Positions 51,339 through 62,738 of a stretch of 64,000 nucleotides of DNA are shown piece after piece. Origin of the DNA: Dendrolimus kikuchii (lineage: Eukaryota; Arthropoda; Insecta; Lepidoptera; Lasiocampidae); the NCBI GenBank assembly GCA_019925095.2, contig CM034406.1:10481388-10545387 (forward strand). The letters are read 5' to 3'. Every line of letters begins with the position of its first letter. The stretch's first letter is position 1. The translations under genes were made by a program, and so were the position numbers. Under the pieces are notes generated by a model. It was not told the DNA's origin. It worked only from the letters and a program-made list of their open reading frames with translations, and ran no database searches.

Positions 51339-54300
51339 CTGTAAAGAGAATAAATTAAGCTCATTTAAATAATAATACTGGTAATAGAAATCTAGCTAAT
51401 GAAGAAATAAAAAAAATTAGTTGTAACCTAACCATAACTTTTAGAACTTTTTTTTAAACCCAGCAATATTCTATCTTATCTGTAGTCAATTGTCAATGAA
51501 TTATTGCCTATCTCAAATACCACGGTATGGCTGACACATCTCATAGAATATAGTTTATCTGTAAATGATTATTTAACATTATCCACAAATCATTCAGATT
51601 CGACACCGGCTAGATGTACAAATCGTAGGAAGCCATATTTAACAAGCAAGAAGATAACATTTTTATGACATACAGGGTTTTGCCTGGTTGATATTTGCTT
51701 GAAAATTATTCAATTTTAATATTCACGAATACATTGGCTAAATCTACAAATCGTTCAAAGCCATAATATAAAAGGAGAAAAAATAACACTGACCCAACCA
51801 ACGTTTCGTTGAACGCAATAATGACGAACATCTTCTGTATGTGCATCTTTATAACTGCTTTCCCCAGTACAGTGGCACCGAAGAACGTCCAGAATGGCAC
51901 CAGGAAATGGCCACACGTCAACCCGGCCAAATCGAAGAGTGGGTTCGGCACCGAGGCACACGCTAAGATACCCGCGAACCCCACCCGTTGTACTAATTTT
52001 TGCACCATTATCTTCGCTCTGAAATCGGTTAAGGTGAGATTAGTACAATATATTATTGCAGTTAAATTGCATTGAAGAAAAATGTTAAGCCGAGACAGAC
52101 ATGTACATTTATTTCCGTCTTTCAATTTGTATAACGCCTAAAACGTTGAAAGAAATACATACATACATATATATTGTCATGCCTATTTCTCATTGGGGTA
52201 GGCAGAGACGATTTATCCCCACCTGCTATGATCCTGACAAACACGTTTCACTTTATCAACTTTCATTAATCTCTTCAAAGTCAAAGTAATTTATTTGTTT
52301 AAAACATGGATTGCATAAATACACGTTTATTTAAAGTGCAATTTAGCTGACCTTTCTTCAGAATACCTTCAATTTCGTCGCGATTTACCGTCACCGACTC
52401 TACAAGTTACTTTGCTGTCATATACTTGTTTTGTAATTCTGCTTTCATTCATTCTCTCTATGTGCCCAAAGCACCTTAACATTCCTTTTTCAACTCACTT
52501 GTCATAACATTCTCTTTCAATCCACAACACGTCCGCTCTTTTTACGAACATTGTTTCAGGATTGCGATATGTATCAACTGCCCCCATTGTCTTCTTACCT
52601 GCCCGTCTTAGAGTCGTCGATGGTATTCAGCTCGGCGACTCCTCCCCCGGACAGCCTGGCCGCTCTCGCCATGAAGTATGGCGGCAGTTCCCCCAACGCC
52701 GTGCCGATGCCCCACATCATCGACTCGACGCGCACCTTCGCCATTATGTTCCATATCGACACCGCGTTGTTCGGATCTATCTCCGATGGACATATGATAC
52801 TGGAAATATAACGTTTGATTTTTAGTGATCGCTTGTCACAAAGTACCTAATGAGGTAAGTAGTGTATAGAAACAAAGATATTTAACACAAAACTAGGTGT
52901 TAGCTGTGAATTTAGTAGTAATGCAAGGTAAAATAGTGTAAGTGTAACGACAATCTCCGATAGATATATTATGCTGGAAAATGTAATGTTTGAATTTTGG
53001 TGACCTTTTGTCCCAAAGTACCTAATAAGGTAAGTAGTGTAATAGAAACAAACATATTTAACACAAAACTTGGTGTTACCTGTGAATTTAGTAGTGATGT
53101 AAGGTAAAATAGTGTAAGTGTATCGACACACCTGCCGAAGGTATAGTGCCACCACTTCGGAGACTAAATTATCGGTCTTAGTATTCGGTTGGCATGACAC
53201 ACCTAACGCACCAAAGAGTCGGCAGAATTACGCGGCGTGTAGTTGAGCGCGTTACACGATGGTAAAGAGTACGGTACGAAACATTTTTCAGCAAACATCT
53301 TATTGTATTACATAAACCTACCTATTACTTTAAAATTAATATAATTAATTATATTAATATAATTTTTAAATTTCACCTCTTCATATTGCCAGTGAAATTA
53401 TGTACTTTTAGATGCTTAAAAGCTTCGATAGCATGTACATAAAATGTGCCAACTACGTTCCCCGAACTTTTGATCGCGTAACGCGTTGCATGATGTGTTT
53501 TGCTATTAAAAATACATTGAATGCGTCCTAATCTGTGATAGGTTATTTAAAAAACACCGCGAGCCTATTTAGCCGTACTTTCGGCAGGTATGTCGCTAGC
53601 CTAAATCAGTAAAGTAGAATCGGAAATACTACAAATACCCGGACATTATTGTACAATAAGGAGAGCAATAAAAACAAAAGAAACATAGAGGTACGTGCAA
53701 ACTAACCGAAAGCCTTAACCCGCAATGTTTTTTTTTATATTATTTATTGCAGGAGTTCAGCAGTCAGGCAGACGGCCCACTTGATGGAAATCGGTTACCA
53801 TCGCCTATGGACATTTGCAACACCAAAGGTGCTACAAATGCGCTGCTGCTCTCTTAAGGGGGATTGGAACCTGGCCAAGGTCAATGTATAGCAATGTTTT
53901 ATATCAAACTTGTTGTGCATGCAACTTCGTCCGCGTAGAATTTTTTTAGCGGAGCCCTAAAAAAAAGTAGCCTAAGTTACTCCTTATAACATTAGCCAGT
54001 GAAAGTCCCGTCCAAATCAGTCCAGATATTTAAAAGATTAGCTAGAACATCCACTCAGACACGATAAAAATTCTAAATTTTGCATTATCGTAATCTCCTG
54101 GTCCCAATCCCTGTGATTTATTTCATATTTTTATTTTAATATAAGAAACCGACACTTTATTTTATCTATCTGTGTAGAAGATACAAACAAACTTACAATC
54201 GCTTGATAATGTTGCATAGTATTATATCCTACAACTATTGTTCCCCTTTAACTAAATACCAAACATTTTTAGAAACTAAATAAAACAGCAATACGTCAGC

Positions 54301-57300
54301 CACCCTTCAACAGCGGGAGCTAAAAATATCTAAATTGTTACTTACTCGTTAGGATAAGGTGGTTCTGGGAAATTTAAGGCTCCACACTCGTACGCTGCGA
54401 GAGTGACCCTCGCTATATGCGGCCCTAAGTAGAGTAGGAACGTGTGGAGACCCGTGCCGAGGCCCACTGAACTGCAGACGCCTAGGATTACCCACCAACC
54501 CCACCACGCTAGAGTCGATATCACTAACTGGAATAGATTTATTAAATCTTAAACAAATAAAAATATAGTATTTTCATAAATATTTGTGACTAGTACACAT
54601 AATGCATGCACCACTGAGGCAGTTTTCTGACCTAATGTGTTACAATTACTAAGTGCTAACAACGGTGAAGGAAAACATCGTAATGCAACCTGCACATCGA
54701 GATAACCGATGTGGCAAACCTGCCAAGCCGCCTTAGACAAGCGTGGCGGGTATACTGTCCGTTCCACCTACAGTGAGAGACTCGAGCCCAGCAGTGGGAC
54801 ATTTATGGGCTGATATTAATATTTATATTATACACATAATGAGAACTAAGTTTTAACGGTTTTAAGCGCAGATTTTTTTTTAAATACCGACGTTTCGGCC
54901 AGTTTTCCGTAGCCGTGATTACAAAAGATGAAAAGTTTTTGCGCTGCTTCTTCTCATACAGCGTGTTGCGAAGCGGTAGTAAATTAATTAAGCTCCTATA
55001 AGGTAAATAATAACCATAACAAAAATAAATAATAACTTTAACAATACTTATTGACACTTGAAATCTTTACCTTCTTGATCACAGCCACTGAAGTGGCCGA
55101 AACATCGAAAAAAATCAAATAAAATGTCGCGCTTAAAACCGTTAAAACGTAGTTTTAATTAAATAAAAATATAATCAAATTCCTAAGTTTTTATTACAAA
55201 TGTAATTATGAGTAAAACATTTCTTAACAAGAAAAAATAAATTGTTTAGAACTTTTATGCCACTTATTTTGTTAAGACAGCGTTGACAGAATAGGTGCCA
55301 ATAAACTTCCCAACATTTCAATATAATACAAATCGAGCAACTTTCGCACAGCTGCTGCAAGAGTTGTATGATGTAACGTATATAAAAGGATTTGTAGCCA
55401 GAGCCACAAGTAGAACATTCTAAAAAATCTACCTGTTCAGTTATGAGTGACTTTCTTTCACAGACGTTACATAACTTTTATATACGTAATTATTCGTCAA
55501 GTTTGGCCTTACACCAGGAAGGTGGCTCGCGTATGCGTCAAGGCTACGCGCCCATTAGGTTTTATCAATAGCGAGCTCAGCTCTGAAAGAATACGAGTCC
55601 AGTATCGTGAATGGCGCTTAGATTTTATTACCTCAGAAGCCTGTACAAAACATAATTTTCTGTAAATATCCGTATTATATTTAGCCATTTTATTTGCTAA
55701 GTTCGAAAAGGTCTACAATTAATAAGTTGTACAGTTTTATTTTGTCGAATAGTTTATAAAAATTCAAGATTGTAAAATAACAGAATTACATTGACCTCGA
55801 ATGATAGTGAAACCGTAGTAATAACGTTTCTTTGATAATGTTATGAATTCTGAGACCAACTTTAAGTTACGTTAGATTTATGACTATAGCTTGTGTAGAT
55901 TATATAAAAAATGTAAATAAGTAGTTTTGACGCTAGAGTAAGAGTTTCATTACTCGTGTAAAAACCTCGATACCCAGTTTTGAGCTAAGCGCGCACTATG
56001 AGTTTTTATTTACCGATAATAATATTAATTCAAAGTTGCAACATTAGGGTTTCAAGGACGCGTGTATATGATATACTCTCCTGCGCCGCGATTTTAAAAT
56101 TGTAGTGCATGTTTAGCCTTAAATGAATATGTTCTGTATACAAATATCAATGTATACAAAAGCTATAATTTATTAGAATATATCTTAAATAAAGAGAAAT
56201 TTGTGAAATTATGCAAACACATTTTTTTCTTTTTTACTGTTTTTCTTTGCTTTACATAACAGTTGGATATGTGTGAAGCAATATATTAACTTTATCAAAT
56301 TTAAAAGCTTTAAGTCAGATGTTTCGAACACCTTTTTTTAAACAACTATTTACTGTACAGTAAAAATTTAATAAAATCAAAAAGATAATATTGTCTTAGA
56401 GTTCTTATTCGTCGTTTACGTTATGCCCACTTTCAAGGCAGTTAGGAGGGAAGTGGGCCGGGAAAATACTATTATTTTCTTTATTTTTGGAGCACAGCAA
56501 CTAGGCTGACGGCCCATCCGAAGGAAATTGAATACTGTCGCTTATGTACATTTGCAACACTAAAGATGCTACCATTGTGCTGCCGGTCTCGAAGAGAGGT
56601 CTGGAATCTGGCCACTAATACCAAAACGCAACTCAAGGTTGTTATGGCGGCATGCTTTAGTCCAGAGATAGTAGCCGACCAAACGGGCAATGCCCTAATG
56701 AGGCATTAGTTCTATACAATAGGTGGTCTTATTACAGAGCAATCGCTAACAATTTCTAATAGCACTTAACAGAGAAACTTAAAGATTAAACGAAAAATAT
56801 AGTTGTTAAATTGTTGTACTATTATTAGTTACACTGCTGGCCAAAAAAAGACACTCCTAACTATTGCGATTTTTTTAAATAATTTCGTCACTTCTGTATA
56901 TAAATATAATGTTACATTCCGACAAAAGTAAATGCGCACCTGCCTGCCATAAAGAACAATTTATTACCTTCCCGCATTTGGACTTCTTTTGTTTACTTTG
57001 TGTTTAAAATTTGTAATTTAGAAAAAAGTCTATTGTGTATTGTAATCTTTTATGGCAGTCATTAGACAGGTGTGTCGAGCTAATTCTTGGTCATCGCTCG
57101 AATATAAAAAAAGCGTGCGGACCGAGCGAGGACGTAGTCTGACTTTGGTTGGACGCACATGTCGTAATAGCGCTCTAGGGCGACTTTTTATTGTGCGAGA
57201 ATTAGAATCTATCCGTGCAGGAACGGAGAAAGAATACAATTTCCTGCGGCCGGGCGGCCTGTCGTAAGAGGCGACTAAACAACCCACAGCCAGGTGGTAG

Positions 57301-59494
57301 GGCACTTGCCCGACTGGATGGCTACCACCCCTGGTCTAAAGCATGTCGCCATAACAACCTTGAGTTGTGTTCCGGCATTAGTGACCAGGTTCCAGTCTAC
57401 CTTAAAAGAGCAGCAGCGCATTTGTAGCACCTTTGGTGTTGCAAATGCCCATAGGCGATGGTAACCGCTTTCCATTAAGTGGGCCGTCTGCCTGTCTGCT
57501 GAACTCCTGCAATAAAAAAATAAAAAAATATATAATTAAATGTACTTAATTTTTAGGTCGGCATTTTAGTAATAGAAGTATGCTCGGAATAAATATGGTT
57601 TATAAACGAGTATCCTCTTTTATTTCCTGATAATAGTTTTGCCGAAATGTGTTCAGATGTTATAACCGAGTCCTTTAATACTTAATTAACTGGATTCAAT
57701 CAAGTCGCAATCGTCATTTAATCTTTTTTTTTTTTTTGTTTTTGAGGCGAGGGAAAATGCTTAACCGATTTACGCACAAACTGGGTCGTTGCTAGGGGAA
57801 CGACACGCGTCGGTCGGGGGCGATAACACTGCAGCAATAGTATGCTCTTGGCAGCGCTCCGTCCGCGATCGACGTCACAGAATAGTGTGGAAGACTCCGA
57901 GCGTTGCTGCACGGGCGAGCAACCCCAATACCCACTAAAAACCCCCTCCTCCCTGACGACCCTGCGCTTTGTATGTGTTGGAAAGACTGAGATTTAGAAC
58001 ATAGTTACGCCCAGCCGATCGTCATTAAATCTTACATCAACATAAACAGTTACACATTTGAACTAACAAATTAAAACACATTGATATACTCACATGAACA
58101 TACTGCTGGTGTGGCCCACTTACGTAGTATGACACAACTGTGCTGATTGTAAACAAAAGTATTGTCAATGCTAGCAATTTATACGCTAATAACCTGAAAC
58201 AATAAAATTTACTCCGTTAAAGTAAATGGAAACACATATTTATTTGCGTTAATTTTGATTTGTTGAAGGCGGGAAAAGATAGAATATACTTTATTTTACA
58301 ATCAAAACAATATAAAATTTATAAAATAATATTTATTGCAGGATATTTTAAGAAAATTTAAATGTACATATTCATATCTTATACTCTTATAAAGCTGAAG
58401 AGTTTGTTTGTTTGAACACTCTTATCTCAGGAACTACTGGTCTGATTTGAAAATTTCTTTCAGTGTTGGATAGCCCATTTCTTGAGGAAGGCTATATAGG
58501 CTATTATCATCACGCTAAAACCAATAGGAGCGGAGCGCCAATGAAGAATGTTTCAAAATCGAGGTTTTTTTTTAACTTACTTTATTTTAACTATTCCACG
58601 CGGACAGAAGCTAGTTATTACATATATACATATAGAAATATAGATGTATATATTTACAAACAATAACTGAACTGAAAATTAACTCTGCATTAGCTCTTGA
58701 CGCTGTGATAATAACCGAGTTACCTCAATTATAGCCACATTGGCATGAGTGCAATTTATGATTTTTGAATCAATTATTTACGTTTTCTTGTTTTACGTAT
58801 ACCTATGTGCCGTCGTCTTGTAATTAATACATTTATTTACACTAAGCTATTCCCAGTGGTTTCACCGCGTGTAAAATCCTGGTTTATTTCGACTTTCTTA
58901 TTTCCAGGATAAAGAGTATTTCTATATCCATTCTATATTGAAATTATAGATAACGAATCTCAGTAAAATCGGTACCGTGGTTTTCCGTGAAAAGCCACAG
59001 ACAGTTACTTTCGCATTTATAGTACTGATATTTATGTAATTCATATGAATTCCAGAATAATACCTCGCTAGTCCAGCAAAACGGTATAAACTCTATACTT
59101 ATCAAACACGAATTGTCGGGATGAAATTTATTAGGTAATCTGAAAACTAATAAATTTGAAAAATCTCCATATGCAAGTTTCCTTAATTTTTTGACCTAAT
59201 GTGTATATTGTTACACGTACCACGTGTAACAATATACACGTGAGGTCAGAAAATGGCATAAACGATACACCCTCCTGGTCGGATTTCAGACCAACATCAT
59301 TTGAATAAGTGTTTTAGCCACTGCTACACCATTATTTTCTTGAGATAGGATTGAAGATTTAATTAATAATAACATACCTCTGTAATCCTGTTGTTATTAA
59401 TATAAATAATTCTCTAAAGAAATATTCGAGTGTGGTGAGCGGCCGCCTCCAGAGGACCAAACTATCTGTTTCCATTGGTGTGATTTTACTCCGG
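51074..59494 (-). CDS. VMP1: Vacuole membrane protein 1 (VMP1; Tango5/EPG-3 ortholog)
   Basis: Six minus-strand exons in gene order: 59494-59378, 58193-58094, 54527-54346, 52799-52599, 52018-51794, 51338-51074. All phases agree. If the in-frame ATG at 59475-59473 is the start, the protein has 356 residues ([20 protein letters not shown]...); an upstream exon may add a charged N-terminus as in vertebrate VMP1 (about 406 residues). Signature segments: [87 protein letters not shown]. Known role: multi-span ER protein with a VTT/DedA-type domain, a phospholipid scramblase needed for autophagosome formation and lipoprotein release. The tail KKKGKKRD resembles an ER-retention signal. Confidence 0.95.
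51794..52018 (-). CDS. VMP1: VMP1 exon: VTT-domain core
   Basis: Acceptor CGATTTCAG. Encodes [20 protein letters not shown] and [20 protein letters not shown], then [19 protein letters not shown]. The donor GG/GTCAGT was chosen because it alone keeps phase and aligns [15 protein letters not shown] with the vertebrate EQMVAFIGAVPGIGP. Confidence 0.92.
52165..52560 (-). mobile_element. LINE 3' fragment in VMP1 intron
   Basis: Minus-strand remnants of [20 protein letters not shown] sequence (after shifts), similar in layout to the RTE-like family but with another 3' end, GTCATGCCTATTTCTCATTG plus CATACATACATA on the + strand. Confidence 0.55.
52599..52799 (-). CDS. VMP1: VMP1 exon: [13 protein letters not shown] region
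   Basis: Acceptor ATATTTCCAG, donor AG/GTAAGA. Encodes [20 protein letters not shown] and [20 protein letters not shown]. Its 5' end and acceptor are duplicated 175 bases upstream in the intron (see findings). Confidence 0.95.
52776..53125 (-). repeat. Tandem duplication of a VMP1 splice acceptor region
   Basis: Two copies with period 175 (for instance AAGTACCTAATGAGGTAAGT at 52841 and AAGTACCTAATAAGGTAAGT at 53016). The first copy includes the acceptor and first 24 bases of exon 52599-52799; the second holds a matching acceptor TTTTCCAG/CATAATATATCTATCGGAG at about 52951-52976. Confidence 0.82.
53745..53885 (-). mobile_element. Repeat family A, 3' part, minus strand
   Basis: On +: TTATTGCAGGAGTTCAGCAG, GACGGCCCACTTGATGGAAA, TTACCATCGCCTATGGACAT. 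In VMP1 intron. Confidence 0.7.
54346..54527 (-). CDS. VMP1: VMP1 exon: [11 protein letters not shown] region
   Basis: Acceptor ATTCCAG, donor GA/GTAAGT. Encodes [20 protein letters not shown] and the nearly invariant [20 protein letters not shown]. Confidence 0.96.
54600..54822 (+). mobile_element. tRNA-derived SINE, head truncated
   Basis: Body and full tail of the same family (TCTGACCTAATGTGTTACAA ... CCCAGCAGTGGGACATTTAT GGGCTGATATT). The tRNA-like head is mostly lost. Confidence 0.8.
54843..55165 (+). mobile_element. Penelope-tail foldback repeat in VMP1 intron
   Basis: Left arm AGTTTTAACGGTTTTAAGCG with CGACGTTTCGGCC; right arm GGCCGAAACATCG then CGCGCTTAAAACCGTTAAAA. The middle contains TTGCGCTGCTTCTTCTC, also found after the GIY-YIG part at 9320-9345. 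Confidence 0.7.
55166..56484. other. VMP1 intron stretch without recognised features
   Basis: AT-rich with no coding signal, part of the intron 54528-58093. Confidence 0.5.
56485..56695 (-). mobile_element. Repeat family A copy, minus strand
   Basis: On +: GACGGCCCATCCGAAGGAAA, CACTAAAGATGCTACCATTG, GGCCACTAATACCAAAACGC. Lacks the 5' end. Confidence 0.65.
56843..57000. repeat. Possible Tc1/mariner end fragment
   Basis: CACTGCTGGCCAAAAAAAGA CACTCC resembles Tc1-type inverted ends; no transposase follows. Confidence 0.35.
57020..57530 (+). mobile_element. SINE-like/CR1-tail repeat family A, longest copy
   Basis: Contains CCGTGCAGGAACGGAGAAAG, GGCGGCCTGTCGTAAGAGGC, GTGTTCCGGCATTAGTGACC, CATAGGCGATGGTAACCGCT, and ends CTGAACTCCTGCAATAAAAA. 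Extra sequence at 57050-57213 may be its 5' head or unrelated. It is a multicopy lepidopteran repeat; I cannot decide between a SINE and the 3' tail of a CR1-type LINE. Confidence 0.7.
57726..58017 (-). mobile_element. Second R1-clade copy, 3'UTR only
   Basis: Nearly identical to 41500-41800, but keeps only about 290 bases of 3'UTR and poly(A) (T-run on +). Flanked by 16-bp duplications, ATCGTCATTTAATCTT (57710-57725) and the same with one mismatch at 58018-58033. Lies in a VMP1 intron, about 75 bases from exon 58094-58193. Confidence 0.9.
58094..58193 (-). CDS. VMP1: VMP1 exon: first membrane span
   Basis: Acceptor TTGTTTCAG, donor CAT/GTGAGT. Encodes [20 protein letters not shown] and then [13 protein letters not shown], matching the HQQYVQ motif after the first hydrophobic segment. 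Confidence 0.93.
58385..58620 (+). repeat. Helitron-like dispersed repeat in VMP1 intron
   Basis: AAGAGTTTGTTTGTTTGAAC, TTTCTTTCAGTGTTGGATAG, ending CACGCGGACAGAAGCTAGT. Confidence 0.55.
59201..59239. repeat. Perfect 18-bp hairpin made from SINE sequence
   Basis: GTGTATATTGTTACACGT, loop ACC, then the exact inverse; flanked by GACCTAAT (left) and GAGGTCAG (right), which continue the symmetry. It resembles the SINE body ...GACCTAATGTGCGTATTGTTACA at 61556. Confidence 0.85.
59378..59494 (-). CDS. VMP1: VMP1 first recognised coding exon
   Basis: Acceptor TTCTTTTCAG, donor AG/GTATGT. Reads [28 protein letters not shown] is the conserved family segment just before the first membrane span. The six residues before Met are open in frame, so this may be an internal exon. 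No convincing upstream coding exon was seen up to 64000. Confidence 0.88.
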
Positions 59495-60099
59495 CTGAAA
59501 AGAACAAATCATAATTTTAGTTCTAAAGATATTCAACACCAGAATCGATGTGTACTCATATAAAATTCGGGGAACAGGTTCTTTGAAGATTTCTTCATGA
59601 TGAATTGATTGAGATAAAATTTAAAGGCGAAAATATAATTTCGTAATCAACCTAGCCCAAAAACGCAGATATCAATCAACATCCAAAATAAGTAAAATCA
59701 TATTAAGAACGTGCGCTGTTAAATATCAATGTGTGCCAAAACTTTTGCTTTTTACTATGAAATATATGTTATATGTATAGTTATGCAGGTCTCTATATTT
59801 GACGTTTTAAAATTGTCACGTATCTCTACGTTGATTTGTATGACATACCAGTACAATCTAACAAGTCACGTATCGTATGTGTCATTTCAAGGCAAATCCG
59901 GACTGAAGATTTTTAAGACCAAACAAAATACCTAGAGATAGACTTATTAAAGTGAGTATGATAGAACGCCAATCAATTCGGGATTAAAAGTCCAATTATA
60001 GCAAAAAATTGAAATTATGCCCTCCCATAAATACAACATTAAAAGTACACACGGAAATTACGTCACAAGCGTGCGTTGCCAAATATTAAAGTAATAAAT

Positions 60100-61374
60100 A
60101 GGTTGGGGAAAAAGTCTTTTCGCATATAGTATGTATGAACTTCTAATAAGATCTCTTTGGCTATACCATTTGTATCTGGCTGGTTTTGGTATAATTAAAA
60201 AGTTTTAATTTTAAAGAAGACAATTCCAAATTCAAATTAGGAAATGTGTGATTTTCATTTGTTTTTCTTAGTGTTAAAATGAGTGAATCTAATGAAGAAA
60301 TTCGATACATTTTAAAATTTTACTACAAAAAAGGTAAAAATGCACACACAAGCCGCGTAAAAAATTTGTGATGTTTATGGACCTAATGCAGTATCTGTGA
60401 GAGTAGCGCAAATTTGGTTTAAGCGTTTTCAATCCGGAAATTTTTATATCAAAGATGTTGCTCTGGTCGCCCTGTTACGGACCAAATTGATGCCATTTTT
60501 GAAAAAGTAGAGCAAGATCGACATATTAGTAGTTACGATGTAGCTGGAGAACTAGGAATTGACCACAAAATTGTTTGGGCGCATTTGAAAAAAGCTGGGT
60601 ACACAAAAAAGCTCGATATTTGGGTGCCTCATGAGCTCTCTGAAAGAAACCTAATGAACCGTGTACTCATTTGTGATTCTTTATTACGACGTAATGAAAC
60701 CGAACCATTTTTGAAGAAGCTGATAATTGACGATGAAAAGTGGATCACGTACGACAAGAACGTGCGAAAAAGATCGTGGTCAAAGGCCGGTCAGGCTTCA
60801 CAGACTGTGGCGAAACCCGGGTTAACTCGCAACAAGGTGATGCTGTGTATGGTGGGATTGGAAGGGCATTATTCATTATGAGCTGTTACTGCCAGGCAGG
60901 ACCATCGATTCTGAACTGTACTGTGAACAACTGATGAGATTAAAGCAAAAAGTTGAGAGAAAGCGGCTGGAATTAATCAACAGAAGGGGTGTGGTTTTTC
61001 AACATGATAACGCTAGACCTCACACATCTTTAGCCACTCAGCAAAAATTACGAGAGTTTGTCTGGGAGGTGTTAATGCATCCGCCGTATAGTCCTGACCT
61101 TGCACCTTCAGATTTTCACCTGTTTCGGTCTCTGCAGAATTCCTTAGGCAGTGTCAGGTTAACATCACGAGAGGACTGCCAAAATCACTTTTCGCAGTTT
61201 TTTGATCAGGAGCCCCAAAATTTTTATAGCAATGGGATCACGTCCCTGCCTACAAGATGGCAAAAAGCTATCCAACAAAATGGCACCTACATACTTTAGT
61301 CAAATGTAAATAAACTTTATAAAAAACCTTTTGAATTTTTATATAAATTGCGAAGAAACTTTTTCCCCAACCTA
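60100..61374 (+). mobile_element. Near full-length mariner element, inactivated
   Basis: Inverted ends: GGTTGGGGAAAAAGT at 60101 and its complement ending at 61373, with TA on both sides. About 1275 bases, the usual mariner length. The transposase frame starts at ATG 60280 but is broken by a stop near 60369 and frame changes near 60380-60480 and 60880. The catalytic D,D34D parts remain: IIDDEKWITYD, QHDNARPHTSLAT and PYSPDLAPSDFHLF. It sits beyond the recognised 5' end of VMP1. Confidence 0.92.
60585..61299 (+). pseudogene. Mariner transposase, disrupted
   Basis: Two overlapping open pieces, 60585-60881 and 60934-61299, cover the catalytic domain. The join near 60880 is broken. The second piece runs MRLKQKVERKRLELINRRGV through WQKAIQQNGTYIL to the stop, the normal mariner C-terminus. 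Confidence 0.88.
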
Positions 61375-61457
61375 ATATATACCAAAACTTTTACTTTTTA
61401 CTATAAAGGTAAATAAGTATTTTATTATTTTCTCTGTACATATTAATTTGTGTATTA

Positions 61458-61712
61458 TAAGTCGTGGTAGCGTAATGGCTAGCGTACGCGTCCCAAACTC
61501 AAAGGGCGCGGGTTCAATCCTGGCCGGAACACATGCACCACTTAGGCGTTTTTCTGACCTAATGTGCGTATTGTTACAATTACCTCGTGCTAATAATGGT
61601 GAAGGAAAACATCGTGATGCAACCTGCAAATTGAGATAACCGATGTGTCAAACCTGCCTAGCCGCCTTGGACAAGCGTGGCGGGTATACTGTCCGTTCCC
61701 CTATAGTCCCCT
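61458..61712 (+). mobile_element. tRNA-derived SINE
   Basis: Head GTGGTAGCGTAATGGCTAGC (A box) and GGGTTCAATCC (B box), body TCTGACCTAATGTGCGTATT and GTGAAGGAAAACATCG, tail GGGTATACTGTCCGTTCC, truncated before the GCAGTGGGACA end. Same family as 4804-5096. Confidence 0.85.
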
Positions 61713-62288
61713 ATAGAACCGATAATTGTTACTGTGTTCTAATTATTTTATAACATGTAAAATGATATATAATATCTTATACAAAATATTATCTAAAATT
61801 TCTAAATAATAATGTAACATATTCTTGTCATTCATATTCTTTTTAATTAAAATGGTTTATCAATAACTTCAATCCGCTATCGAATATACCAATTTATTTA
61901 GGTTTTTTAAACTGTAGAATTGTTGGAAGGAAAATGTGATAAGTTTTTAGAGGCGAGGTGTTCTAAAATGCCTGTTTAGTGTGATGATAGTTCAGCGTAT
62001 GAATTGTATTTGAGATGTAAGGTTCTCTGATTTTAAATATAGTAACCAGTTGCTGTTCTTTTGTTACTATAAACCCTACTGAGTTGTTGCAAGTATTACA
62101 ATACTGATGTAACTGTATACAATACAATACTGATGTACTGATGTGATGTAATGTGACATAAAATTAAAGTCTAACAAGGCACAACTTTTCCTAACAGATT
62201 CAGTCTGAGAGGTAAAATTTTCAATATCATATAAAGTATTGATCTAGTCCCTCACCACTAAGAAAACATGTATTCTTGTATGACAATT

Positions 62289-62738
62289 AGTCTACAACAG
62301 TTGTCGCCAAACTATTTTATCTCTCAGACCCCTTACCAATTTTTACTGTATTCGATGGACCCCCTATCGTTTTAACCGATGTAAAAAAAGGAGGAGGTAC
62401 TCAATTCGATATGTAAACATATATTTTTTATATATGTTCAGCCATAATTTTTTTATTTCTGTACCAATTTTGACAATTATTTTTGCGTTAGATTCGGTAT
62501 AGTTACTAGTTGCTCATATATATAAATTATATAGCTTGTAAGTACAAAGAAGATCATGTTTTATTATTCTATTTACAGGAAGTTAAAAAAATTGTCACCA
62601 CTTGCTGAAAGGGAATTTACTATTGCGGACCCCTATTTGCGGCTCGTGGACCCCCAGCCTTTTTTTTGACGTGGACCCCTTGAAGATCGATATGGACCCT
62701 GGGTTCATATAAACCACTTTGGGGACCTATAGTCTAGA
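62289..62738. mobile_element. hAT-like non-autonomous element
   Basis: Left end GTCTACAACAGTTGTCGCCA AACTATTTTATC; reverse complement of right end AGACTATAGGTCCCCAAAGT GGTTTATATG. Interior repeats GGACCCC (62345, 62620, 62650, 62685), as in many hAT relatives. Confidence 0.55.

Noticed and set aside
51706..51793. Continuation of the VMP1 exon to an in-frame stop ([18 protein letters not shown])
   Set aside because: Splicing at GG/GTCAGT restores the conserved order into [14 protein letters not shown] with correct phase; the extension would cut off the last membrane span.
61458..61530. A tRNA gene
   Set aside because: It has A- and B-box-like motifs but no full cloverleaf that I can pair, and it continues into a SINE body present at three sites.
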